Below are positions 6,925 through 14,402 of a stretch of 16,946 nucleotides of DNA, piece after piece. How positions within the stretch are numbered: position 1 is the stretch's first letter; each line of letters opens with the position of its first letter. The translations under genes were made by a program, and so were the position numbers. The stretch is from JAFAVZ01 sp036009105 (GTDB taxonomy: Bacteria; Acidobacteriota; Thermoanaerobaculia; Gp7-AA8): positions 1-16,946 of the forward strand of contig DASYMJ010000092.1 of the NCBI GenBank assembly GCA_036009105.1, in the 5' to 3' direction. Below the pieces are notes generated by a model. It did not search any database, was not told where the DNA came from, and saw only the letters and a list, made by a program, of their open reading frames with translations.

Positions 6925-8265
6925 ATGTTCGACAACCTGCAGGACAAGATGGACCGGGTCTTCAAGACCCTGCGCGGCGAGGCCAGCCTCAACGAGTGGC
7001 ACATCGACAACGCGCTCAAGGAGATCCGCGTCGCGCTGCTCGAGGCGGACGTCCACTTCAAGGTGGTCAAGGAATTCACCAACCGGGTGCGCGAAAAGGC
7101 GGTCGGCCAGGATGTGCTGACCGCGTTCTCCCCCGCCCAGCAGGTCACCAAAGTCGTCCGCGACGAGCTGCAGGCCCTCCTCGGCGGCAATGAAGTCGGC
7201 CTGGCCCTCATCGGCGGCCCGGCCGTGGTGATGATGGTCGGCCTGCAGGGCTCCGGCAAGACGACCACCTCCGGCAAGCTCGCCCTCCACCTCAAGTCCC
7301 GCGGCCGCCGCCCCTTCCTCGTCCCCTGCGACGTCTACCGCCCCGCCGCCATCGACCAGCTGCGCATCGTGGCCAACAACGTCAAGGTGCCGTTCTACGA
7401 GCTGGGCGACCTGCGCGATCCGCTGCAGATCGCACGCAACGCGGTGGCCGAGGCGCGGACGCTCCTCTACGATACGGTGATCCTCGACACCGCCGGCCGG
7501 CTGCACATCGATGCGGAGCTCATGGCCGAGCTGGACGCCATCAAGCGCGAGACCCGGCCGAGCGAGATCCTCTTCGTTGCTGACGCCATGACCGGCCAGG
7601 ACGCGGTGAAGTCGGCCAAGGAGTTCGACGACCGGCTGGCCGTGACCGGCATCGTGCTGACCAAGCTGGACGGCGATGCGCGCGGCGGCGCGGCGCTCTC
7701 CATCAAGAGCGTGGTCAACCGGCCCATCAAGCTGGTCGGCGTGGGCGAAAAGTACGCCGACCTCGACGTCTTCCATCCCGACCGCATGGCCTCCCGCATC
7801 CTCGGCATGGGAGACGTGCTCTCGCTCATCGAGAAGGTCGAGACGGAGATCGACCAGAAGGAAGCGGCCCGCCTCGCCCAGCGGGTGGCCAAGGACAAGT
7901 TCACCCTGGAGGACCTCCGCTCCCAACTCCAGCAGGTCAAGAAGATGGGGCCGATGTCGCAGATCGTGAAGATGCTGCCCGGCGCCGGCAAGATCAGCGA
8001 CGAGGACATCGACGAGACGGCCATCGTGAAGATGGAGGCCATCCTCAACTCCATGACGAAGCGGGAGCGGGAGTTCCCCCAGCTGATCAACGGCTCGCGC
8101 AAGAAGCGGATCGCCAAGGGCTCGGGGACGAGCGTGCAGCAGATCAATCAGCTGCTCAAGCAGTACCTGCAGATGAAGAAGATGATGAAGACGTTCTCCA
8201 AAGGCTTCGGTGCGCGGCGTTTCGGCAAGATGATGAAGGGCCTGCCGCCGGAATTTCTCCAATAG
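6925..8265 (+). CDS. ffh: Signal recognition particle GTPase Ffh
   Basis: 446 residues, the normal family length. Ffh binds 4.5S RNA and signal sequences of nascent inner-membrane proteins, and docks with FtsY. The N domain covers residues of about 1-90. The G domain has the P-loop GLQGSGKTTT (about 109-118), CDVYRPAAIDQL, the switch region DTAGRLH, TKLDGDARGG and GEKYADLDVFHPDRMASRILGMGD split by the G/M linker. The Met-rich M domain ends with SGTSVQQINQLLKQ and a run of KMMK-type residues that bind SRP RNA. The ATG at 6925 follows a strong purine-rich Shine-Dalgarno (6914-6923). It heads the translation cluster; the 54-base gap from the regulator gene shows no clear promoter. Confidence 0.98.
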   Translation: MFDNLQDKMDRVFKTLRGEASLNEWHIDNALKEIRVALLEADVHFKVVKEFTNRVREKAVGQDVLTAFSPAQQVTKVVRDELQALLGGNEVGLALIGGPAVVMMVGLQGSGKTTTSGKLALHLKSRGRRPFLVPCDVYRPAAIDQLRIVANNVKVPFYELGDLRDPLQIARNAVAEARTLLYDTVILDTAGRLHIDAELMAELDAIKRETRPSEILFVADAMTGQDAVKSAKEFDDRLAVTGIVLTKLDGDARGGAALSIKSVVNRPIKLVGVGEKYADLDVFHPDRMASRILGMGDVLSLIEKVETEIDQKEAARLAQRVAKDKFTLEDLRSQLQQVKKMGPMSQIVKMLPGAGKISDEDIDETAIVKMEAILNSMTKREREFPQLINGSRKKRIAKGSGTSVQQINQLLKQYLQMKKMMKTFSKGFGARRFGKMMKGLPPEFLQ

Positions 8266-8267
8266 GA

Positions 8268-8296
8268 TTGCCGTTTCGCGGGCGGCTCGGTATATT
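8268..8296 (+). promoter_or_regulatory. Sigma70-like promoter of rpsP
   Basis: TTGCCG (8268-8273) and TATATT (8291-8296) are separated by exactly 17 bases in the 66-base gap after ffh. The -10 box is an AT-rich island in otherwise GC-rich sequence. A small inverted repeat CTCGG/CCGAG (8286-8290 and 8298-8302) brackets the -10 box and could be an operator or start-site hairpin. Transcription from here would drive rpsP onward separately from ffh. Confidence 0.6.
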
Positions 8297-8331
8297 GCCG
8301 AGTCCATTCAACGACTTACGAAGGAAACTCC

Positions 8332-8562
8332 ATGCTGAAGATTCGTCTGCGCCGCCAGGGCGCGACCCACGCCCCGTTCTACCGGATCGTCGTCTCCGAC
8401 TCGCTCAAGACGCCCGCCGCCTCGACCCTGGAGCAGGTCGGCCATTACGACCCGAAGAAGAACCCGGCCGACACGAAGTTCGACCGCGAGCGCATCGAGT
8501 ACTGGCTGAGCAAGGGCGCCCAGCTCTCGCCGACGGTGAAGTCGCTGCTCAAGAAAAAGTAG
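8332..8562 (+). CDS. rpsP: Ribosomal protein bS16
   Basis: A 76-residue 30S subunit protein needed in early 16S rRNA assembly. It has the standard N-terminus MLKIRLRRQGATHAPFYRIVVSDS, then LEQVGHYDPKK and the ERIEYWLSKGAQLSPTV segment, ending KSLLKKK. AAGGAA at 8321-8326 lies 5 bases before the ATG. It follows a likely own promoter and precedes khpA, the usual order in many bacteria. It is at the short end of the family, with no C-terminal extension. Confidence 0.98.
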   Translation: MLKIRLRRQGATHAPFYRIVVSDSLKTPAASTLEQVGHYDPKKNPADTKFDRERIEYWLSKGAQLSPTVKSLLKKK

Positions 8563-8566
8563 GACG

Positions 8567-8628
8567 AGTTGTCGGTTATCCGTTGTCGGTAGCCCCTACT
8601 GACAACCGACAACTGCCAACTGCCAACT
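8567..8628. repeat. Imperfect palindromic repeat (GTTGTC/GACAAC type) between rpsP and khpA
   Basis: The arms 8567-8592 and 8596-8621 are 26 bases each with a 3-base loop, and pair at 20 of 26 positions plus some G-U pairs. The sequence is built from near-repeats of GTTGTCGG and GACAACTGCCAAC-like words, and an extra CCAACT unit follows. It begins 5 bases after the rpsP stop and ends 4 bases before the khpA ATG, filling nearly the entire gap. It is probably a copy of a dispersed intergenic family. A hairpin in the mRNA could separate expression of rpsP from the downstream genes. Confidence 0.8.
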
Positions 8629-8632
8629 CTTC

Positions 8633-8863
8633 ATGAAAGACCTGATCGAGTTCCTGGCCAAGTCGCTCGTCGACGATCCCGAGGCGGTGCAAGTGCACAC
8701 CGTGGAGCGGGAGCAGGCCACGATTTTCGAGCTCGAAGTGGCTCCGCCCGATCTCGGCAAGGTCATCGGGCGGCAGGGCCGCACGGCGCGGGCCATCCGC
8801 GCCCTCCTCGCCGCCGCCGGCCAGAAGACGCGCCGGCGCTACTCCCTCGACATCCTGGACTAG
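8633..8863 (+). CDS. khpA: KH-domain RNA-binding protein KhpA
   Basis: A 76-residue single KH domain. MKDLIEFLAKSLVDDPEAV opens it, the nucleic-acid-binding GxxG loop is GRQG in KVIGRQGRTARAIRALL (about residues 43-58), and TRRRYSLDILD ends it. In other bacteria KhpA pairs with KhpB/Jag and binds many RNAs, affecting cell division and translation. The position between rpsP and rimM is the conserved one for this family (formerly YlqC). No Shine-Dalgarno precedes the ATG, because a palindromic repeat occupies the upstream gap. Confidence 0.95.
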   Translation: MKDLIEFLAKSLVDDPEAVQVHTVEREQATIFELEVAPPDLGKVIGRQGRTARAIRALLAAAGQKTRRRYSLDILD

Positions 8864-8880
8864 TCCGCCCTGTTCAAATC

Positions 8881-9393
8881 ATGAGCGACCGCATCGCTCT
8901 CGGCGTGATCCGCAAGGCGCACGGCGTACGCGGCGAGGCATCCGTCGAGCCGTGGACGGACTTCGAGCGCTTCACCGAGGTGCGCCGGGTCACGCTCGTC
9001 TCGCCCGATGAATCGCAAACGCGCGAGGTGACGATCGAAGCCGCGCGGCTGCACGCCGAGCGCGCGCTCATCAAGTTCTCCACCATCGACTCGCCCGAGG
9101 CCGTGGCCGACTTTCAGCGCTGGACGATCGAGATCCCCCAAGCGGAGGCGAAGCAGCTCGATGCCGACGAGTACTTTTTGCACGACCTGGTCGGCTTGAC
9201 CCTCGTCGACGCCGCGGGCAAGGAGCAAGGGACGGTGAGCGACGCATACGAGGGAGGCGCCGGCGTGCTGCTGGAGGTGACGCGCGGCGATCGCAAGTTC
9301 GACGTCCCCTTCGCCGCCGCGATCTGCAAGGAGATCGACCTGGAGGCGAAGCGGATCGTGGTGGAGTTGCCTGAGGGGATCGATGAGGTTTGA
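8881..9393 (+). CDS. rimM: 16S rRNA processing protein RimM
   Basis: A 170-residue 30S assembly factor that binds ribosomal protein uS19 and helps mature the 16S 3' domain. Residues 1 to about 90 form the RimM beta-barrel (GVIRKAHGVRGEASVEPWTD). Residues of about 95-170 form the PRC-barrel (DEYFLHDLVGLTLVD, FDVPF, VVELPEGID). The ATG at 8881 gives the normal family N-terminus, although the 17 bases after the khpA stop contain no clear Shine-Dalgarno. The 3' end overlaps the trmD start by 11 bases, suggesting translational coupling. Confidence 0.96.
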   Translation: MSDRIALGVIRKAHGVRGEASVEPWTDFERFTEVRRVTLVSPDESQTREVTIEAARLHAERALIKFSTIDSPEAVADFQRWTIEIPQAEAKQLDADEYFLHDLVGLTLVDAAGKEQGTVSDAYEGGAGVLLEVTRGDRKFDVPFAAAICKEIDLEAKRIVVELPEGIDEV

Positions 9394-10102
9394 CTTCGTC
9401 ACCATCTTTCCCCGCATGTTCGACTCCTTCCTGGCCGAGGGGGTGATTGCGCGGGGGGTGAAGCAGGGGTTGCTGGAGGTGGGCGTGTGGGACCTGCGGG
9501 ACTACGCGAGCGACCGGCACCGCTCCACGGATGACGAAGCGTACGGCGGCGGACCGGGGATGGTGATGCTCGCGGAGCCCGTCCTCCGCTGTGTCGAGCA
9601 AATTGGCGGCGGGCATGTGGTCATCACCTCGCCGCAGGGGCGCACTTTCTCGCAGAGCATGGCCAAGGAGCTGGCGGCGAAGGAGCGCGTCGTCATTCTG
9701 TGCGGGAGGTACGAAGGCTTCGATCATCGCGTGCACGAGGCGCTGCGGGCGGATGAGATCTCCATCGGTGACTTCGTCGTCTCGGGCGGCGAGCTGCCGG
9801 CGATGCTGATCGCCGATGCGGTGGGGCGGATGATCGAAGGCGTGGTCGGCAACACCGGCTCCGTCGAAGAAGACTCGTTTTTCAAGGGCCTGCTCGACTA
9901 TCCGCACTACACGCGTCCCGAGGAGCTGCGGGGGATGCGGGTGCCGGAGATCCTCCTCTCCGGGCATCACGAGAAGATCCGCAAGTGGCGGAAGGAGCAG
10001 GCCTTGCGCGCGACGCTGCAACGTCGTCCCGAGCTGCTGCGGACAGCTCAGCTCGATGAGGAGGCGCGCAGGATGCTCGAAACGATGAACGAGGAAGGAT
10101 GA
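9383..10102 (+). CDS. trmD: tRNA (guanine-37-N1)-methyltransferase TrmD
   Basis: A 239-residue S-adenosylmethionine-dependent enzyme that methylates G37 of tRNAs, preventing +1 frameshifting. It opens MRFDFVTIFPRMFD, with YGGGPGMVM near residue 54. The trefoil-knot cofactor site shows GRYEGFDHRV and SIGDFVVSGGELPAM. LLDYPHYTRP carries the expected catalytic Asp, and RKWRKEQALRATLQRRPELL forms the C-terminal helix region. The ATG has GAGGGG 4 bases upstream, inside rimM, and overlaps the rimM end. The last residues (MNEEG) and the TGA stop lie inside the left arm of a perfect palindromic repeat, so the tail beyond ARRMLET is probably repeat-derived. Confidence 0.98.
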   Translation: MRFDFVTIFPRMFDSFLAEGVIARGVKQGLLEVGVWDLRDYASDRHRSTDDEAYGGGPGMVMLAEPVLRCVEQIGGGHVVITSPQGRTFSQSMAKELAAKERVVILCGRYEGFDHRVHEALRADEISIGDFVVSGGELPAMLIADAVGRMIEGVVGNTGSVEEDSFFKGLLDYPHYTRPEELRGMRVPEILLSGHHEKIRKWRKEQALRATLQRRPELLRTAQLDEEARRMLETMNEEG

Positions 10103-10159
10103 ACGATGAACGCCCTCCCACCGCCTTTGTTCATCGTTCATCCTTCCTCGTTCATCGTT
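10081..10159. repeat. Perfect 31-bp palindromic repeat after trmD
   Basis: Arms 10081-10111 and 10129-10159 are perfect reverse complements (31 base pairs) around a 17-base loop. They are built from repeated GAACGATGAAC and GAGGAAGGATGAAC-like words, so each arm also has internal direct repetition. The left arm overlaps the 3' end of trmD, including its TGA at 10100-10102. It would form a very stable hairpin in the trmD-rplS transcript. No U-tract follows, so a standard intrinsic terminator is unlikely; RNA processing or a dispersed repeat copy fits better. Confidence 0.9.
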
Positions 10160-10272
10160 CGGCCGGAATGTCGTTCAGGCCGAGAGGGTTCATAGCCCCG
10201 CGGATCTTGCCAAAAGGCCCGGAATGGGCGAAGCTTGCGGGCTCGCTCGAAGAAACTCACCGAGGTTTAGCT
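10160..10272 (+). other. Leader region of rplS, no assigned element
   Basis: 113 bases between the palindrome and the rplS start. I see a GAGG Shine-Dalgarno (10262-10265) and a small GCCC/GGGC stem (10217-10220 with 10226-10229). CCGGAATG occurs twice (10163-10170 and 10219-10226). No convincing promoter or known ribosomal-protein leader structure is recognisable by eye, though autoregulatory leaders before rplS exist in other phyla. Confidence 0.3.
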
Positions 10273-10623
10273 ATGCCAGACATCATGAAACTCGTCGAGT
10301 CGCGCGAAGCGCGCACCGACATCCCGAATTTCGCCCCCGGCGACACCATCAAGGTCCACGTGAAGGTCAAAGAAGGCGACAAAGAGCGCATCCAGATCTT
10401 CCAGGGCATCGTGATCTCCCGCAGAGGCGGCGGTACGCGCCAGATGTTCACGGTGCGGAAGGTCTCGGGCGGGATCGGCGTGGAGCGCATGTTCCCCCTC
10501 AACTCCCCGACCATCGATCGCATCGAGGTGGAACGCCATGGCCGTGTCCGTCGTGCGAAGCTCTACTACCTCCGGAACCTCCGCGGCAAAGCCGCGCGCA
10601 TCGAAGAGCGGCGTCCCCGCTAA
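10273..10623 (+). CDS. rplS: Ribosomal protein bL19
   Basis: A 116-residue 50S subunit protein located at the 30S-50S interface. Family hallmarks are PDIMKLVESREARTDIPNF, GDTIKVHVKVKEGDKERIQIFQG, VISRRGGG, FTVRKVSGGIGVERMFPLNSP and the basic C-terminus RVRRAKLYYLRNLRGKAARI. The ATG at 10273 is preceded by GAGG 7 bases upstream and gives the standard length. The same frame is open back to 10099, but that part is palindromic repeat and leader, not conserved protein. It follows trmD as in most bacteria. Confidence 0.98.
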   Translation: MPDIMKLVESREARTDIPNFAPGDTIKVHVKVKEGDKERIQIFQGIVISRRGGGTRQMFTVRKVSGGIGVERMFPLNSPTIDRIEVERHGRVRRAKLYYLRNLRGKAARIEERRPR

Positions 10624-10687
10624 ACGAGCGCGAAAGAAGCCCCCTCTCCTCGATCATTTTTTCGCGGAGCTGGCGCGCGTTGCTGAG

Positions 10688-11326
10688 ATGTCAGCGATCG
10701 AGCGCCGGCTTCGCGATTCTGGTTTTCGGGCCGTCGCCGGCACGGACGAAGTCGGCCGCGGCTGCCTGGCCGGCCCGGTCGTGGCCGCGTGCGTGATCCT
10801 GGACGGCGAGTCGACCGTCTTCCGCGTCAACGACTCCAAGCTGGTCGGCGCGGACGACCGCCTCTCCCTCTGCCGGCTCATCCTGCAGCGGGCCCGCGCC
10901 GTGGCGGTGGGCGTGGTCGAGCCGTGCGAGATCGACCGGATCAACATTCTCCGGGCCAGCAAACTGGCCATGGCCACGGCGGTGGAGAACCTCCCCGTCC
11001 GGCCGGACATCCTCCTGCTCGACGCCGTCCTGGTGGAGAGCCTCGACCTCCCCCAGGTGCCGCTGATCGAAGGAGACAAGCGAAGTGTCTCCATCGCCGC
11101 GGCTTCCATCGTGGCGAAGGTCTACCGCGATCTGTTGATGGAGTCGTATCATGACCGCTACCCCGTATACGATTTCAGGCACAACCGGGGTTACGCGACG
11201 GAGGAACATCGCGCGGCCGTGAAGCTTTACGGCCCGAGCCCGATCCACCGGAGATCGTTCGAAGGGGTGGACGAGCCGATGCTGTTGTTCGGGCGGGACG
11301 AGGAGAATGGCGGTCCAAAGAGATAA
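10688..11326 (+). CDS. rnhB: Ribonuclease HII
   Basis: A 212-residue endonuclease that removes RNA, including single ribonucleotides, from RNA-DNA hybrids. The active-site DEVGRG lies near residue 20 in AGTDEVGRGCLAGPVVAA. Further hallmarks are NDSKLV, IDRINILRASKLAMATAV, the third acidic residue in ILLLDAVLV (most members have LLIDG), GDKRSVSIAAASIVAKVYRD and YDFRHNRGY. The ATG at 10688 gives a normal N-terminus, 64 bases after rplS. An open in-frame stretch upstream (LLDHFFAELARVAE) could make a slightly longer protein, and no strong Shine-Dalgarno settles it. The 3' end overlaps the TPR gene by 20 bases. Confidence 0.94.
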   Translation: MSAIERRLRDSGFRAVAGTDEVGRGCLAGPVVAACVILDGESTVFRVNDSKLVGADDRLSLCRLILQRARAVAVGVVEPCEIDRINILRASKLAMATAVENLPVRPDILLLDAVLVESLDLPQVPLIEGDKRSVSIAAASIVAKVYRDLLMESYHDRYPVYDFRHNRGYATEEHRAAVKLYGPSPIHRRSFEGVDEPMLLFGRDEENGGPKR

Positions 11327-14300
11327 GGTCATCGCCAGCGCCGAGAAGCTGGTTGCGAAGGGGAAGATCGAGCCGGCGATCAAGGAGTACGAGCGCCTGC
11401 TCGACGACAACCCCAACGACGTCAACACTCTCAATCGCATCGGCGACCTGTGGGTCCGCATCAACCGCAACGACGAGGCGGTCAAGGTCTTCACCAAGAT
11501 CGCGGACCACTATTCGAAGGATGGCTTCTTCCTCAAAGCCATCGCCATCTACAAGAAGATCAACAAGCTCGACCCGTCGAAGCTCGACGTCTACGCCCGC
11601 CTGGCCGACCTCTACGCCAAACAGGGGCTGGCCATGGAGGCCAAGAGCCAGTACCAGGTGCTGGCCGACTACTACCTCAAGCACGGCGATCCGGGGAACG
11701 CGCTGGTCATCTACCGCAAGATCTCCGAGCTCGACCCGAACTCCATCAACGTCCACGTCAAGCTGGCCGACCTCTACTCCCAGAACAACCAGACCAACGA
11801 CGCGCTCAAGGAGTACGACCGCGTGGGCCGCATGCTGCTCAAGCGCGGCATGCTGGACGAGGCGGTACAGGTCTTCCGCAAGGCGCTGAAGATCGACGGC
11901 AAGAACGTGGAGCTGGTCGAGTCGCTGGTGACGGCGCTCATCGAGGCGAAGGACTTCAAGAACGGGGTGGACATCATCGAGTCCGCCCTCGCCTTCAACA
12001 CCGAGAACCCGCGCCTGCTCGCCGCCCTGGGCCGCGTGCACATCGCCCGCGGCGACCAGCACGCCGCGCGCGCGGCGCTGGAGCGCGGCGTCGCCGCCGA
12101 CCCGAACGACACGGCCGTGCGGGACACGCTGGCCGATCTCGCCCTCCGCCAGGGGAACGCCGACAAGGCGCTGGAGATGGTGCTGCCGATGGTGGAGAAG
12201 GCGCTCGCCCGCGGCGAGCGGGCCGCCGCGGTGGAGGTCCTCAACCGCGTGCTGCGCGTCGACTCCGGCCACACGCCCACCCTGGAGCGGCTGGTCGCGC
12301 TGTACACGCGGCTCAACGAAGAGACGAACATCCTCGCCTCCATGAACAGCCTGGCCGAGGCTCATATAGCGAAAGGCCAGTACGACAAGGCGGCGGGCGT
12401 GCTGGAGAAGCTGATCCAGCGCGAGCCGCAGAACTCGCAGCACCGCACCAAGCTGACCTTCGTCCGCTCCCAGATGGGCGGCGTCGACACCATGCCGGTG
12501 CGGCCGCGCTCGTACGACATGCCGCTGCCGCCGCCTCCTTCCATCGCCCTGGAGGTGGAGGAGCCGCCGCCCTCGTTCGACGCCATCGAGGCGGACGAGC
12601 CTTCGCTCTCGCTCGACCTCGACGCCTCCCCGCCGCTGGAGCTCGACCTCTCCCTGGACGACGCGCCGGTCGCGGCCGTCCCCGTCCCGCCCCCTCCCCC
12701 ACCGCCCGCCCGGCGCCTCGACTCCGCGGTCGACCTGGTCGCCGCCGACCTGGCCGGCGAGGCGGGCGACGACCTCGACTTCGTCACCGAGCACCTCACC
12801 GAGGCGGAAGTCTTCGCCAAGTACGGGCTGTCGGAGAAGGCGGCGGAGCATCTGCGCACGATCATCGAGCGGGCGCCGAAGACGCTGGTCGCGTACGAGC
12901 GGCTGTACCGCATCCTCCTCGACGAGGGGGAGGTGGAAGGGGCGCGCGGCGTCGCGCAGCAGTACGTCAACCTCCTGCAGGAAAAGAGCGACGACGCGGC
13001 CATCTCCGCGGTCGTGAACGAGTTCATGGGCCGCGGCCTCACGCTCGTGGCGCCGGCCGCCAAACGCGCTCCCGCGCCTGCGCCTCCGCCTCCGCAACCA
13101 CCTCCGCCGGCGATCGAGGCAGCGGAAGAGGAAGAGCTGAGCTTCGACCTGGAGCCGGAGCCGGAATTCGAGTTGACGCTCCAGCCGGAGCCGGAGCCCG
13201 AACCGCAGCCGGTGGCTGCCGCGGTGGAAGAGCCGCAACTGGTGCTGGCCGAGGAGCCGGCGTCGCTGCTCGACTTCGCGCCCGAGCCGGAGCCGCAGCC
13301 CGCCCTGGAGCTGACGCTGGAGCCGGAGCCGGAATCATCGTTCTCGTTCGACGAGCCGGCCTTCGAGCTGCCCTCGTTCGACGAACAGCAGTTCGAAGCG
13401 CCGACGGCGGAGCCGGAAATCCCGGCCTTCGACGCCGTGGCCGCGTTCGCTCCGGCGGTCGAAGAGCCGCTGACCGAGGAGCCGTTCTTCGGCGTGGAAG
13501 CCCTCGGCCACGCCATCGAGGAGCCGGCGCCCGAGGAGATCGGCGAGATCGATTTTTACATCGAGCAGGAGCTGTTCGACGTGGCGCGGGACAAGGTCTC
13601 GACCCTGCTGGCCCGCTATCCGGACAACGCCGAGCTCGCGTCGCGCCGCGACCGGCTCGAGAGCGCCGCCGCCGCGGCCGTCCCCCTCCCTCCGCCCGCC
13701 CCGCCCCCGCCCGTCCTCTCCCGCGACGAGATCGAGAGCGAGCTGCTCTCCGCCATCCCGGATGACGACGACTTCGGCCTGCTCGACGAGCCGGAGCTGG
13801 AGCCGGCTCCCGCGCCACCGCCCGCCGCCCCGGCGCCTCCGGCGTTCGCCGCAACGGCCGTCGAAGAGCAGAACCTTTTCGCCGACGAGGACGACTTCTT
13901 CGACCTCGCCGCCGAGCTGGAATCGGAGCTGGAGGAAGATGCGGAAGTGGTGTCCCTCTCAGAAGAGGAACAGTCGCTCGAGGAGATCTTCAAGGAGTTC
14001 AAGAAGGGCGTCGAGCAGCAGCTCGATTCCGAGGACTACGACACGCACTACAACCTCGGCATCGCGTACAAGGAGATGGGGCTGATCGATGAAGCGATCG
14101 GCGAGTTCCAGCTGGCTTCCAAGGACCCGAAACGCGCGGTCGAATGCGCCTCGATGCTCGGGCTCTGCTTTCTGGAGAAGGGGATGCCGCAGCTGGCCAT
14201 CAAGTGGTATCGCAAGGGGCTGGAGATGCCGGAGATCACCGAGGAGGAGCACGTGGGGCTGCTCTACGACCTCGGCTCGGCGTACATGGAAGTCGGTGAT

Positions 14301-14402
14301 ACGGATAACGCTCAGAAGGCTTTCGTCGAGGTATATGGTTTGAACACCAACTACCGGGACATCGTGAGCCGGATCAAACAGCTGGAGGATGCAAGGCGGT
14401 GA
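11307..14402 (+). CDS. Large tetratricopeptide-repeat protein with acidic, proline-rich linkers
   Basis: A 1031-residue protein without signal peptide or membrane helix, probably a cytosolic scaffold. Residues 1 to about 390 are tandem TPRs (for example IEPAIKEYERLLDDNPNDVN and FLKAIAIYKKINKLDPSKLD). A Pro/acidic linker (about 395-480) leads to a second helical pair (about 485-570, AEVFAKYGLSEKAAEHLRTI). A long Glu-Pro-rich linker follows (about 585-745), then a third helical piece (DFYIEQELFDVARDKVSTLL), more Pro/acidic sequence, and a C-terminal TPR block (about 888-1031) starting SLEEIFKEFKKGVEQQL. That C-terminal block resembles proteins I recall from Myxococcota and Desulfobacterota; the role is not established. 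The ATG is inside rnhB, and GTGA at the end overlaps the next gene. Confidence 0.87.
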   Translation: MAVQRDKVIASAEKLVAKGKIEPAIKEYERLLDDNPNDVNTLNRIGDLWVRINRNDEAVKVFTKIADHYSKDGFFLKAIAIYKKINKLDPSKLDVYARLADLYAKQGLAMEAKSQYQVLADYYLKHGDPGNALVIYRKISELDPNSINVHVKLADLYSQNNQTNDALKEYDRVGRMLLKRGMLDEAVQVFRKALKIDGKNVELVESLVTALIEAKDFKNGVDIIESALAFNTENPRLLAALGRVHIARGDQHAARAALERGVAADPNDTAVRDTLADLALRQGNADKALEMVLPMVEKALARGERAAAVEVLNRVLRVDSGHTPTLERLVALYTRLNEETNILASMNSLAEAHIAKGQYDKAAGVLEKLIQREPQNSQHRTKLTFVRSQMGGVDTMPVRPRSYDMPLPPPPSIALEVEEPPPSFDAIEADEPSLSLDLDASPPLELDLSLDDAPVAAVPVPPPPPPPARRLDSAVDLVAADLAGEAGDDLDFVTEHLTEAEVFAKYGLSEKAAEHLRTIIERAPKTLVAYERLYRILLDEGEVEGARGVAQQYVNLLQEKSDDAAISAVVNEFMGRGLTLVAPAAKRAPAPAPPPPQPPPPAIEAAEEEELSFDLEPEPEFELTLQPEPEPEPQPVAAAVEEPQLVLAEEPASLLDFAPEPEPQPALELTLEPEPESSFSFDEPAFELPSFDEQQFEAPTAEPEIPAFDAVAAFAPAVEEPLTEEPFFGVEALGHAIEEPAPEEIGEIDFYIEQELFDVARDKVSTLLARYPDNAELASRRDRLESAAAAAVPLPPPAPPPPVLSRDEIESELLSAIPDDDDFGLLDEPELEPAPAPPPAAPAPPAFAATAVEEQNLFADEDDFFDLAAELESELEEDAEVVSLSEEEQSLEEIFKEFKKGVEQQLDSEDYDTHYNLGIAYKEMGLIDEAIGEFQLASKDPKRAVECASMLGLCFLEKGMPQLAIKWYRKGLEMPEITEEEHVGLLYDLGSAYMEVGDTDNAQKAFVEVYGLNTNYRDIVSRIKQLEDARR
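13150..13340 (+). repeat. GAGCCG-rich coding repeat (Glu-Pro tract) in the TPR gene
   Basis: Short runs of GAGCCG hexamers encode repeated EPEPEPE blocks in the second linker of the TPR protein. The repetition is imperfect and coding, making a likely extended, acidic, disordered spacer. Such tracts are prone to length change between strains. Confidence 0.7.

Noticed and set aside
10181..10200. A tRNA-like T-arm in the rplS leader (GGTTCATAGCCCC)
   Set aside because: No acceptor stem, anticodon arm or D arm can be drawn around it.
10099..10272. A 58-residue N-terminal extension of rplS starting in the palindrome
   Set aside because: bL19 has no such domain, the residues come from the repeat and leader, and a GAGG precedes the ATG at 10273.
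11175..13238. A 687-codon open frame on the minus strand opposite the TPR gene, and similar long frames opposite ffh (6892-8307), tal-pgi (1922-3172) and truA (15805-16926)
   Set aside because: Their translations are Arg/Leu/His/Val-biased with no recognisable domain. They mirror well-supported genes in high-GC DNA, where antisense stops are rare.
13150..13340. GAGCCG runs considered as a CRISPR-like or minisatellite array
   Set aside because: There are no spacers, the reading frame is kept throughout, and the runs encode a Glu-Pro linker.
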